This document shows, piece by piece, positions 36,908 through 45,367 of a stretch of 64,000 nt of DNA. Each line of letters starts with the position of its first letter. Within the stretch, counting starts at the first letter, position 1. Under the pieces are notes generated by a model. It saw nothing but the letters and a program-made list of their open reading frames with translations, was not told the origin of the DNA and searched no databases. Origin of the DNA: Halobacillus_B sp963739045 (GTDB lineage: Bacteria; Bacillota; Bacilli; Bacillales; Halobacillaceae); NCBI GenBank assembly GCA_963739045.1, contig CAVTYY010000001.1, forward strand, positions 372,001 through 436,000, read 5' to 3'. A program made the position numbers and the translations under genes.

Positions 36908-38182
36908 TTATTGAATGACTTCTTTACCGCCCATATACGGACGAAGGACTTCCGGAATCACAACAGAGCCATCCGCCTGCTGGTAATTCTCAAGAATAGC
37001 CGCCACCGTTCTTCCAATCGCAAGGCCAGATCCATTTAATGTGTGGACAAATTCCGGCTTACCTTTTTCCTCGCGGCGGAAACGGATGCCTGCCCGGCGT
37101 GCCTGGAAATCTTCGAAGTTAGAGCAAGAGCTGATTTCCCGGTATGTTTCATAGCTTGGAATCCATACTTCAATATCGTATTTCTTAGCAGCGGTGAATC
37201 CTAAATCTCCCGTACACATGCTCATCACCCGGTAAGGAAGCTTCAGCAGCTGAAGGACTTTCTCTGCATGGCCCGTCAGTTCCTCCAGCACCTGATAAGA
37301 GTCTTCCGGTTTGGCCAGCTGGACAAGCTCGACTTTATTAAATTGGTGCTGACGTATTAAGCCTCGGGTATCGCGGCCGGCAGATCCTGCTTCAGAGCGA
37401 TAGTTCGTGCTGAAGGCGACATATTTTTGCGGTAATTCATCAGCAGACAAAATTTCTTCACGGTGATAATTGGTTACAGGTACTTCTGCGGTTGGAACAA
37501 GGAAATAATCCCAGCCTTCGATTTTAAAGGCATCCTCTTCGAATTTAGGCAGCTGGCCCGTTCCTGTCATGGACGTACGGTTCACCATCTGCGGAGGCAG
37601 CATTTCCTGATAGCCATGATGATCAGAATGAAGATCCATCATAAAGTTTAATAACGCACGTTCGAGACGGGCACCTAATCCTTTATAGAAGGCGAAACGG
37701 CTGCCGGTTACTTTAGAAGCGCGTTCGAAATCGATAATATCAAGGTTAGTTGCCACGTCCCAATGCGCTTTCGGGTCAAAAGCAAAGGCGGGAAGATCTC
37801 CCCATTGACGTGCTTCTACGTTATCCTCTTCATCTTCGCCGATCGGAACACTTTCATGCGGGATATTCGGAATAGATAACATTAAATTCTCCAGCTGTTC
37901 CTCTACGTCCTTAAGTTCAGTATCCAGTTCTTTAATTCGATCGCCGACTTCACGCATTTCTTTAATTTTATCGTCCGCATTTTTCTTCTCTTTTTTTAAC
38001 TGAGGAATTTCTTTGGAAACTTCATTACGCTTGGCTTTTAATTCTTCTGTTTCCTGAATAAGCTCACGGCGTCTGCTGTCAAGATCGCCAAAGCGGTCGA
38101 GATCAGAGAGATCTTCTCCTCTATGCTGTAATTTCTCTTTAATTTCGATAAAATTTTTCCTTAAATGCTTCATGTCTAACAT
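36908..38182 (-). CDS. serS: Seryl-tRNA synthetase
   Basis: SerRS charges tRNA-Ser. The first 110 residues form the coiled-coil tRNA-binding arm (KAKRNEVSKEIPQLKKEKKN ... LKDVEEQLENLMLSIPN). Class II motifs follow: motif 2 FSTNYRSEAGSAGRDTRGLIRQHQF and motif 3 NGSGLAIGRTVAAILE. 424 residues, normal length. ATG 38182 follows AAGGAGGAATTTCC. Expression is governed by a T-box leader upstream. Confidence 0.97.
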   Translation of the reverse strand: MLDMKHLRKNFIEIKEKLQHRGEDLSDLDRFGDLDSRRRELIQETEELKAKRNEVSKEIPQLKKEKKNADDKIKEMREVGDRIKELDTELKDVEEQLENLMLSIPNIPHESVPIGEDEEDNVEARQWGDLPAFAFDPKAHWDVATNLDIIDFERASKVTGSRFAFYKGLGARLERALLNFMMDLHSDHHGYQEMLPPQMVNRTSMTGTGQLPKFEEDAFKIEGWDYFLVPTAEVPVTNYHREEILSADELPQKYVAFSTNYRSEAGSAGRDTRGLIRQHQFNKVELVQLAKPEDSYQVLEELTGHAEKVLQLLKLPYRVMSMCTGDLGFTAAKKYDIEVWIPSYETYREISSCSNFEDFQARRAGIRFRREEKGKPEFVHTLNGSGLAIGRTVAAILENYQQADGSVVIPEVLRPYMGGKEVIQ

Positions 38183-38218
38183 GGAAATTCCTCCTTTATT
38201 CTAATGGAAAAAATTAAA

Positions 38219-38325
38219 ACGCTGAGCAGCCCCGACAAGCTTAAGAAAAGTGTTGGTGGATCGCTTTTTATCCTAGCAGTCGATCGATTTATGGACGTGA
38301 AAAGCTAGGCAATGGAGCTGAAAAT
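38219..38325. repeat. Decayed R1 repeat between T-box and serS
   Basis: CCCCGACAAGCTTAAG, GATCG..TTA and GGCAATGGAGCTG recall the R1 unit in order, but many positions differ. It lies inside the serS leader transcript. Confidence 0.5.
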
Positions 38326-38601
38326 TAAAAAACTCCCGCCCCCTTTAATTAAAAAAGGGACGAGAGCTTGGTAAAAGGTTCCCGCGATACCACCCAGGTT
38401 GAAAGTCTATTGCTGACTTTCCTGCTTATCACTCATAACGGTGAGGCGCCGGCTCAGCTTACTCGATTCAGCTGAACACTCAAGGATGGATTCACAGGAG
38501 ATTCTTATCAGTTTGCACCAGCCACTGACTCTCTAGAAAGAATACGGAACCTGTTACTGTTTCCTATCATCGCTTTGCTTTTATCAAACACGTTTATTTG
38601 T
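38326..38601 (-). promoter_or_regulatory. T-box leader of serS, with terminator
   Basis: The minus strand carries the T-box core TGGGTGGTATCGCGGGAACC (around 38380-38400), which pairs with uncharged tRNA. Next comes a terminator stem, CTCTCGTCCC...GGGGGCGGGAG with TTTTTT, at about 38326-38369. The stem-I region near 38500 contains GAATCTCCTGTG; its TCC (or TCT) is the likely serine specifier. Uncharged tRNA-Ser should favour antitermination and serS expression. Confidence 0.93.
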
Positions 38602-38607
38602 TAAATA

Positions 38608-38636
38608 ACAATAGCCTAAAATAGATCAAGATGCAA
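38608..38636 (-). promoter_or_regulatory. serS leader promoter
   Basis: Minus strand TTGCAT (38631-38636), 17 bases, TATTGT (38608-38613). The -35 box lies inside the last codons of pdxT. Confidence 0.7.
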
Positions 38637-39216
38637 GAGATTTTTTCGATTCTTCCGCCATTTTCACAAAATGTTCTGTGAGACGGTGGTCATCGGTCAA
38701 TTCAGGATGGAACGAGCAGGCTAAATACTGCTGCTGCTGAGCGGCAACGATGTGACCGTTATAGGTAGCAAGTACCTCTGCATTGTTCCCTACCCCTTCA
38801 ATATAAGGTGCGCGAATAAAGACCGCGTTATACCCTTCTGCAATCCCTTTAATATCAAGATCGATTTCAAAGCTTTCCCGCTGGCGGCCAAAGGCATTTC
38901 TGCGGACTTGAATATCCATTAAGCCTAAATGGACATCGTCGGAGCCGTCGATTTCATTGGCAAGCAGAATTAATCCTGCACACGTACCGAAGATCGGTTT
39001 TCCCTGGTTCCCAAATTGACGAATTGGTTCAAGAAAACCGTACTTATCAATGAGACGTCGCATGGTTGTACTTTCTCCGCCGGGAACAATTAACCCATCC
39101 AGGTCATCCAGCTGTTCCTTCTTTTTTACTACAATGGCTTCAGCACCGGAGGCTTCAAGAGAACGGACATGTTCACGAAAAGCTCCTTGAAGACCTAATA
39201 CACCGATTTTAATCAT
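38626..39216 (-). CDS. pdxT: Pyridoxal 5'-phosphate synthase glutaminase subunit
   Basis: PdxT frees ammonia from glutamine and feeds it to PdxS for PLP synthesis. It is a class-I amidotransferase: LIVPGGESTTMRRLI, catalytic Cys in GTCAGLILLA, and catalytic His and Glu in CSFHPELTDD. 196 residues is standard. ATG 39216 follows AAAAAGGAGAAATGCATC. It comes 19 bp after pdxS in a two-gene operon. Confidence 0.97.
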   Translation of the reverse strand: MIKIGVLGLQGAFREHVRSLEASGAEAIVVKKKEQLDDLDGLIVPGGESTTMRRLIDKYGFLEPIRQFGNQGKPIFGTCAGLILLANEIDGSDDVHLGLMDIQVRRNAFGRQRESFEIDLDIKGIAEGYNAVFIRAPYIEGVGNNAEVLATYNGHIVAAQQQQYLACSFHPELTDDHRLTEHFVKMAEESKKSLAS

Positions 39217-39235
39217 GATGCATTTCTCCTTTTTC

Positions 39236-40120
39236 TTACTGGCTGCGCTCCTGCATGCGCTGCTCGGGAGTCAGGGTGGACATTTCCATCCCTTTCATAG
39301 CTGTACCCAGACCTTTGGATAATTCACCAATCAGCTTGTAATCATCATAATGAGTAGTCGCTTCAACAATAGCACGGGCAAATTTCTCAGGATTATTTGA
39401 TTTGAAAATCCCGGAACCGACAAATACGCCATCAGCACCTAACTGCATCATAAGAGAAGCATCAGAAGGAGTAGCAATACCGCCCGCTGCAAAGTTAACG
39501 ACTGGCAGACGTCCTTCTTCGCGGATTTCCATCAGCAGGTCGTAAGGTGCGCCGTGTTCTTTAGCAAACACCATCACTTCATCATCTGATAAGCTGCGAA
39601 GCTGACGAATTTGAGATTGAACCTGACGCATGTGTTTGACCGCTTCTACGATGTTCCCTGTTCCAGGCTCACCTTTGGTACGAAGCATAGAAGCTCCTTC
39701 ACGGATACGGCGGGCTGCTTCTCCGATATCGCGGCAGCCGCAGACAAATGGCACCGTATATTCATCTTTTTTAATATGAAAAACGTCATCTGCCGGAGTT
39801 AATACTTCACTTTCATCAATATAGTCAACGCCCATAGATTCAAGCACGCGTGCTTCTGAAATATGTCCTATACGCGCTTTAGCCATTACTGGAATGGACA
39901 CAGCGTTCATCACTTCTTCTACAATCGTAGGATCCGCCATACGAGCAACTCCGCCTGCTGCGCGGATATCCGCTGGAACACGTTCCAAAGCCATAACGGC
40001 TACAGCGCCGGCTTCTTCTGCAATTTTTGCCTGTTCTGCATTAACAACGTCCATGATGACGCCGCCTTTCTGCATTTCGGCCATTCCTCTTTTTACACGA
40101 TCAGTACCTGTTTGTGACAT
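39236..40120 (-). CDS. pdxS: Pyridoxal 5'-phosphate synthase lyase subunit
   Basis: PdxS makes PLP from ribose 5-phosphate, glyceraldehyde 3-phosphate and PdxT-derived ammonia, as a dodecamer. The imine-forming Lys lies in PVMAKARIGH, with a second in RTKGEPGTGN, and the phosphate loop in NFAAGGIATP. I start at ATG 40120, nine bases after GGGAGG, giving 294 residues; an in-frame TTG two codons earlier is unlikely. It is among the most conserved proteins in the window. Confidence 0.97.
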   Translation of the reverse strand: MSQTGTDRVKRGMAEMQKGGVIMDVVNAEQAKIAEEAGAVAVMALERVPADIRAAGGVARMADPTIVEEVMNAVSIPVMAKARIGHISEARVLESMGVDYIDESEVLTPADDVFHIKKDEYTVPFVCGCRDIGEAARRIREGASMLRTKGEPGTGNIVEAVKHMRQVQSQIRQLRSLSDDEVMVFAKEHGAPYDLLMEIREEGRLPVVNFAAGGIATPSDASLMMQLGADGVFVGSGIFKSNNPEKFARAIVEATTHYDDYKLIGELSKGLGTAMKGMEMSTLTPEQRMQERSQ

Positions 40121-40246
40121 AATCAAATTCCTCCCTAGGTCAGCTGTATATTTTTAAAAACTCTTTGGTTTTACATCCAATCATTCTTATTCTCTATTGT
40201 AACGCATCAGCGCTGTAAATCCTATTAAATAAACTGGGATTATTTC

Positions 40247-41584
40247 CTAGAACCAGCCTTTAACGGTATCAACAGCTCCGTGGAAAATATCACTGAAGAA
40301 ATTTCCGATTCCTCCAAGGGCAAGCATAAACCAGTTGGATTTCTCTACGGAAGAAGTGGTAATTAAGTCTGTTTTTGTTGTACTCGCTTTTCCAGTCAGC
40401 AGGTTATGATACTTTTCATCGCCTTTGTAAACAAGTTCTGCTGTCCCAACTTTTTCCCCTTTTTTAACAGGAGCGGTTATTTCTCCGTCTTTATCAATCT
40501 TGTCTTTATTAAAGTGATACTTGATAGAGTATTGTTTCTCGTCCCCGTTTTTAACGACAGTGGTGAGCGCATCTTTCGCTTCTACCTCAACTTGATCTTC
40601 TTTCCCTTTGCTTACCTGGATTTCTGATTTATCTTTCATTTGATATCCAGCCGGGTATAGTTCTTTTTGCTTAAATTGCTGAAAACCATAGTCAAATAGC
40701 TTTCTTGTTTCCTGGAAACGGGCTTCTTTACTATCCGTTTTCATCACTACGGAAATTAGGCGCTGGCCGTCCCGTTTAGCGGTCCCGGTGAAGCAGTATC
40801 CGGCTAAGTCGGTAAAACCAGTTTTCAGACCATCGACACCTTCATATCCAAACTGCTTTAAGTAACCGGGCATATCCGGAAGCAGCCAATTCCAGTTCTG
40901 AATCGTCTGGCCGTCAAATTCTGTTGTAGTCATACTCGTTACATCTAATGATTTAGGGTAATCATGAATTAAATGATAGGCAAGAAGCGCTGTAGATTTC
41001 GCAGAAAGTAAATTCGTGGCATCAGGTTCTGTCCCCTTGGGGCGGTTATCTCCTAAATCTTTATTTGATAGACCAGTAGAGTTAACAAATTGATAGTCCG
41101 GAAGTTTCATCTCTGCTGCTTTTTCATTCATCATTTTCACAAACTCTGCTTCAGAGCCTGCTACGAGCTCTGCAAGCGCAATGGTGGTCGCATTATCTGA
41201 ATTAATGGCCATTGCTTCGTACAATTCACGTACTGTATAATCATGATTTTGTCGTAAACCTACCCCGGAAAAACCAGGATTGGCCGATATACTATAAGGA
41301 TAATCACTAATTTGAGTCGTTGTGTCCCAGCTAATCTTCCCTTTATCGATGGCTTCAAGTACGAGGTACTCGGTCATCATTTTGGTCATACTAGCAGGAG
41401 GCAGGGTCAAATCAGAATTCTTTTCAAATAAAATCTTACCAGAACTTGCATCGACTAAAATAGCTGATTTCGCGTTTACATCCACGGAAGCAGCATATGT
41501 AGATCCAGGATTCGCAAAAATTACCATCACACTAAGAACAAAGGCCATCGTGACTGCCATTGTTACTTGAAAACGTTGTTTCAA
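40247..41584 (-). CDS. dacA: D-alanyl-D-alanine carboxypeptidase (PBP5)
   Basis: DacA trims the terminal D-Ala of peptidoglycan stem peptides. A signal peptide (VTMAVTMAFVLSVMVIFANPGSTYAA) precedes the catalytic SxxK in ASMTK, SxN in SDN and the KTG in DGLKTGFTD. A beta-rich C-terminal domain and an amphipathic membrane-anchoring end (GIGNFFSDIFHGAVDTVKGWF) follow. 445 residues. The start is TTG 41584, after GGAGGTTGAGAGATT. Monocistronic, between guaB and pdxS. Confidence 0.95.
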   Translation of the reverse strand: MKQRFQVTMAVTMAFVLSVMVIFANPGSTYAASVDVNAKSAILVDASSGKILFEKNSDLTLPPASMTKMMTEYLVLEAIDKGKISWDTTTQISDYPYSISANPGFSGVGLRQNHDYTVRELYEAMAINSDNATTIALAELVAGSEAEFVKMMNEKAAEMKLPDYQFVNSTGLSNKDLGDNRPKGTEPDATNLLSAKSTALLAYHLIHDYPKSLDVTSMTTTEFDGQTIQNWNWLLPDMPGYLKQFGYEGVDGLKTGFTDLAGYCFTGTAKRDGQRLISVVMKTDSKEARFQETRKLFDYGFQQFKQKELYPAGYQMKDKSEIQVSKGKEDQVEVEAKDALTTVVKNGDEKQYSIKYHFNKDKIDKDGEITAPVKKGEKVGTAELVYKGDEKYHNLLTGKASTTKTDLITTSSVEKSNWFMLALGGIGNFFSDIFHGAVDTVKGWF

Positions 41585-41644
41585 AATCTCTCAACCTCCA
41601 CGGAAAATATTATGCATCTTTGTTATTTTATCACATGGATATTC

Positions 41645-41676
41645 AAAAAAATAGACAGGGAATAGTCCCTGTCTAT
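41645..41676 (-). terminator. guaB terminator
   Basis: ATAGACAGGGA / TCCCTGTCTAT stem with a 4-base loop; on the minus strand it ends in TTTTTTT. Confidence 0.92.
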
Positions 41677-41691
41677 GAATAAAAAACCAGG

Positions 41692-43161
41692 TCAAACGGA
41701 GTAGTTTGGCGCTTCTTTGGTAATTTGAACATCATGCGGGTGACTTTCTCTCAATCCCGCTCCGGTTATTCTAATAAATTTGGCATCGTTACGAAGTGCA
41801 TCAATGGTTGGGGTACCACAATATCCCATGCCTGAACGCAGCCCGCCGAGCATCTGATGGATTGAATCAGCAAGCGGTCCTTTATATGGCATACGTCCTT
41901 CAATACCTTCTGGAACCAACTTTTTAGATTCGGAATCGTTTTGGAAATATCGGTCCTTAGAGCCAGCTTCCATCGCACCGACAGAACCCATGCCCCGGTA
42001 AACTTTAAAACGGCGTCCTTGGAAAATCTCTGTTTCACCTGGGCTCTCACTAACTCCGGCAAGCAGACTTCCAAGCATGACGGCATGTCCTCCTGCAGCA
42101 AGAGCTTTCACAATATCACCGGAAAATTTAATACCGCCATCGGCAATGACCGGTTTGTTATATTTCTCTGCTTCTTTCGCACAGTCATTGATCGCTGTAA
42201 TTTGCGGCACTCCAACGCCGGCAACCACACGAGTGGTACAAATAGATCCGGGTCCAATGCCTACTTTCACCACATCAGTCCCTGCTTCAATTAACTCGCG
42301 AGTGGCATCTGCTGTAGCTACATTTCCGGCAATAATGTTAATCTCCGGATATTTCGCGCGAATCCGTTTTACCTGATCAATGACACCCTGGGAATGACCG
42401 TGAGCCGTATCAACGACCAGCGCATCGACTTTCGCTTCTACAAGCTTGTCAATCCGAGTCATGGCGTCGGCGGTTACTCCGACTGCCGCTGCCACAAGCA
42501 GGCGTCCTTGTTCATCTTTCGCAGCAAATGGAAATTCGATAACTTTTTCAATATCTTTAATGGTAATTAACCCTTTTAACACACCTTCATTATCAATCAT
42601 CGGCAGCTTTTCAATCTTATACTGCTGAAGGATCTTTTCCGCTTCATCAAGCGTGGTCCCAACAGGAGCTGTGACTAAATTCTCGCTTGTCATTACTTCC
42701 GAAATCGCCATAGAATACTCTTCGATGAAACGAAGGTCGCGGTTGGTAATGATACCTACCAGCTTTTGTTCCTCGATATTATTAACGATCGGAACTCCGG
42801 AAATACGGAATTTGCCCATTAAGTGTTCTGCATCAAATACTTGATGTTCAGGGGTGAGGAAGAATGGGTTCGTAATGACTCCGCTCTCTGAACGCTTAAC
42901 GCGGTCCACATGCTCGGCCTGTTCCTCAATAGACATATTCTTATGAATAACGCCGAGTCCGCCCTGTCTTGCCATACCGATGGCCATTGCAGCTTCTGTG
43001 ACCGAGTCCATTCCCGCACTGATGATCGGTGTATTTAACTTTAAAGTGGGTGATAATTCGGAAGCTAAAGAAACATCACGAGGCAGGACGTCCGATTTTG
43101 CGGGCAGCAACAGGACATCATCAAACGTTAATCCTTCTTTAGTAAATTTATCCTCACGCAT
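41692..43161 (-). CDS. guaB: Inosine-5'-monophosphate dehydrogenase
   Basis: GuaB converts IMP to XMP, the committed step to GMP. The barrel holds the catalytic Cys loop GPGSICTTRVVAGVGVPQ and the phosphate site ADGGIKFSGDIVKALAAGG. Two CBS domains (residues ~95-205) are inserted: GVPIVNNIEEQKLVGIITNR and KLPMIDNEGVLKGLITIKD. The flap is RYFQ. 489 residues, as normal. ATG 43161 follows AAAGGAGAGGATTAAGC. Confidence 0.97.
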   Translation of the reverse strand: MREDKFTKEGLTFDDVLLLPAKSDVLPRDVSLASELSPTLKLNTPIISAGMDSVTEAAMAIGMARQGGLGVIHKNMSIEEQAEHVDRVKRSESGVITNPFFLTPEHQVFDAEHLMGKFRISGVPIVNNIEEQKLVGIITNRDLRFIEEYSMAISEVMTSENLVTAPVGTTLDEAEKILQQYKIEKLPMIDNEGVLKGLITIKDIEKVIEFPFAAKDEQGRLLVAAAVGVTADAMTRIDKLVEAKVDALVVDTAHGHSQGVIDQVKRIRAKYPEINIIAGNVATADATRELIEAGTDVVKVGIGPGSICTTRVVAGVGVPQITAINDCAKEAEKYNKPVIADGGIKFSGDIVKALAAGGHAVMLGSLLAGVSESPGETEIFQGRRFKVYRGMGSVGAMEAGSKDRYFQNDSESKKLVPEGIEGRMPYKGPLADSIHQMLGGLRSGMGYCGTPTIDALRNDAKFIRITGAGLRESHPHDVQITKEAPNYSV

Positions 43162-43255
43162 GCTTAATCCTCTCCTTTATTGAGATTAAAATACTTTGGG
43201 TTAAAGTGGGTAAAATAAATGGGAATGATTCCATTTCATATACTTATTGTTATTT

Positions 43256-43284
43256 ACAATACGACATAGATTATGCTTTTTCAA
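43256..43284 (-). promoter_or_regulatory. guaB promoter
   Basis: Minus strand TTGAAA (43279-43284), 17 bases, TATTGT (43256-43261). The -35 box sits in a GCTTGAAAAAGC inverted repeat that may be a regulator site (inference). Confidence 0.6.
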
Positions 43285-43334
43285 GCATAAAAAATTGGGA
43301 TAAATCCCCTATTCGTAAGGAAAGGAGAAGAAAT

Positions 43335-44057
43335 TTGGTGAAAGAAGATACAGAAGCGATCCTTACTTATTTGCAAGTAACCGCTCACACACGTCCTTTC
43401 CTCTCAGCCTGTTATGAAAAAATTGAAAATCGCAAAGCCGGGCAGCATGCCTACAATAATGCAGAAAGGTTTATTTACGGATTAAATTTCGGTCAGGAAT
43501 ACTGGAAAGCAGCTAAAGATACTCCTCTCAGCGTCCAGCCATTGCTCTATTATTATAGTCTGACCCATTATTTAAAAAGCTGCCTGCTTACAGTGGACCC
43601 GGGATATCCAGCTACCGCTAAAGTATTAGCGCATGGATTATCAACGAGAAAACGGAAAAAGCAGCATTACCGCTTTTTAGAAGATGATATCAGAATCCAG
43701 CCGCATGGTTTGTTTCCCTATGCAGCGATTCACTTGTTTAACTATCAACCCGATAAAGAGAAGATCTCTATGGATGAGCTCATGCGGCCGCTTCCTTATA
43801 TGCAGTGGATTTATCACTATAAAAATATTTCCACCGAGCTGCCCGATGCCCCGTGGCCGGAATTTCTGACTCATTTTGCTATTCTTTATAATTTAAGCAT
43901 GCTGGTTCGGTATGAAGGAGAATGGTGGGGAGAAATGCAGCAATTAAAAGATCGGGATGACTACGTATTTATCGTCCATTATTTACAGGAAACATCCAAG
44001 CGCATCCCTCTTTTAGTTTCTCAATGGTTGAAAGACCAGTTCACAGGGATTATTTAG
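43335..44057 (+). CDS. yaaC: YaaC-like protein
   Basis: This protein of about 240 residues corresponds by position (divergent from guaB) and by sequence character to B. subtilis YaaC, of unknown function. It contains YYSLTHYLKSCLLTVDPGYP, an AKVLAHGLSTRKRKK segment and an aromatic-rich end (RYEGEWWGEMQQL). The start is TTG 43335 or GTG 43338, 7 and 10 bases after AAAGGAG; upstream residues of the longer frame look non-coding. Its 3' end forms a hairpin at 44036. Confidence 0.82.
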   Translation: MVKEDTEAILTYLQVTAHTRPFLSACYEKIENRKAGQHAYNNAERFIYGLNFGQEYWKAAKDTPLSVQPLLYYYSLTHYLKSCLLTVDPGYPATAKVLAHGLSTRKRKKQHYRFLEDDIRIQPHGLFPYAAIHLFNYQPDKEKISMDELMRPLPYMQWIYHYKNISTELPDAPWPEFLTHFAILYNLSMLVRYEGEWWGEMQQLKDRDDYVFIVHYLQETSKRIPLLVSQWLKDQFTGII

Positions 44058-44072
44058 TCGTGAACTGGCCTT
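44036..44072. terminator. Terminator overlapping the yaaC 3' end
   Basis: CCAGTTCAC / GTGAACTGG stem with a 15-base loop that includes the yaaC stop, then CCTTTATT. It lies between convergent genes. Confidence 0.6.
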
Positions 44073-44074
44073 TA

Positions 44075-45178
44075 TTAGTCGATGATTTCTTCAATATGCA
44101 GGTCTAGTCTTTCTTTTAAATGCACAATCTCTCCACTTTCCTGGGTTCGGATCATCGGCCGGGCGGGATGATTGGTTTCTACAAACATCACTTCAGCTGC
44201 CTGCCCATTCGAAAGCCTTACTTTGCTGCCTGTCGAATAGCTGGCCAATTCTTTGGCTAACACTTGAATGACTTTGTGATCGTATCTTCCAAACTGTTCC
44301 TGAAGAATTTCTTCCAGTACTTTATAGGGGGAATGCTTGTCCCGGTAAACCCGTTCAGAGGTCATCGCATGGTACATATCGCTGAGAGCGATGATCTGCC
44401 CGAATGGATGCAGCTTATCCTGATTTAATCCTAAAGGATAGCCGCTTCCGTCTAAGCGTTCATGATGCTGAAGAATCGCAAGCTTGGCACTGATGCTTAA
44501 GGACGGGATAGACTCGACAAGCCGGTAGGAATAGGTGGCATGCTTTTTGACTTCCTCAAACTCTTGTTCATCTAAAGATTCTTCTTTCTTCAGAATGCGG
44601 TTATCTATTTTGGCCATGCCGGCATCGCTTAACAGCCCCGCTAACCCAATTTGAATCCATTCTCCATAGGTATGCCCCATCTTTGCAGCCAGAAACGTGG
44701 AGATGACCGCCATAGCGACACTGTGATGATAAGGATATTCCTGTTCCGAGGAATAATGGTGCAGAAGAAATACTTCCCGCCTGCTTTCCACTGCCCCTTC
44801 TAAAAGCGGAACCATAGTGGTTCGTATTTTTTGGATATCAATGGGGGCGCCTGACCGCCAGTTGGCGTACCACTGCTTATACTGCCGGACCGCTTCTAAG
44901 TATTGCTCTTGAAAAGATAGTGGTTCTTCGGCAGGCAGTGGTGTTTCCCGAGAGTTGGCGGGAGATTTTGGGTCTTCCATTTTCTCCAGCGGCATATACC
45001 GGGATCCATCTGATAATTTGGCTGCTACGTCTACCGAACTGATGAGAAAATTATGTAATACATGAATATGAGTGTGATGAATGACTGTATTTTTGGGAAT
45101 CAGAGGCCGTTTCGTCCGCCCCATTACTTCTTTAGTGAGGATACAGCCTGGAACCAATTGAGAAGGATGCACACGCAT
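44075..45178 (-). CDS. HD-GYP domain protein with altered HD motif
   Basis: HD-GYP proteins hydrolyse cyclic-di-GMP or related signals. The 367-residue protein has an N-terminal domain of about 120 residues (MRVHPSQLVPGCILTKEV) and a C-terminal HD-GYP domain with YPYHHSVAMAVISTFLAAKMG, then HHERLDGSGYPLGL, and SDMYHAMTSERVYR. The metal-binding HD is replaced by Ser-Asp in AGLLSDAGMAKIDNRI, and the usual following Lys is Met. So catalysis may be lost or changed. ATG 45178 follows GAGGAGGAGAATGC. In B. subtilis rrnO is found here instead. Confidence 0.9.
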   Translation of the reverse strand: MRVHPSQLVPGCILTKEVMGRTKRPLIPKNTVIHHTHIHVLHNFLISSVDVAAKLSDGSRYMPLEKMEDPKSPANSRETPLPAEEPLSFQEQYLEAVRQYKQWYANWRSGAPIDIQKIRTTMVPLLEGAVESRREVFLLHHYSSEQEYPYHHSVAMAVISTFLAAKMGHTYGEWIQIGLAGLLSDAGMAKIDNRILKKEESLDEQEFEEVKKHATYSYRLVESIPSLSISAKLAILQHHERLDGSGYPLGLNQDKLHPFGQIIALSDMYHAMTSERVYRDKHSPYKVLEEILQEQFGRYDHKVIQVLAKELASYSTGSKVRLSNGQAAEVMFVETNHPARPMIRTQESGEIVHLKERLDLHIEEIID

Positions 45179-45309
45179 GCATTCTCCTCCTCTCTATTCG
45201 ATTTTAATTTAGCTCTGTCCGGCTTTTCCTATGTATGCCGGTAAAGGAGCATTTCGTGACCTAAACTTCTGGTTTTCAACAGCGATCCGCTCCAAGATTA
45301 AGGAACAAA

Positions 45310-45352
45310 AATAAAACGCCGCCTGTCCTTTATTATATCGACAGGCGGCGTG
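45310..45352 (-). terminator. gyrA terminator
   Basis: ACGCCGCCTGTC / GACAGGCGGCGT perfect 12-bp stem; minus strand ends TTTTATTTT. Confidence 0.93.
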
Positions 45353-45367
45353 CTATTATTTAGTTCA

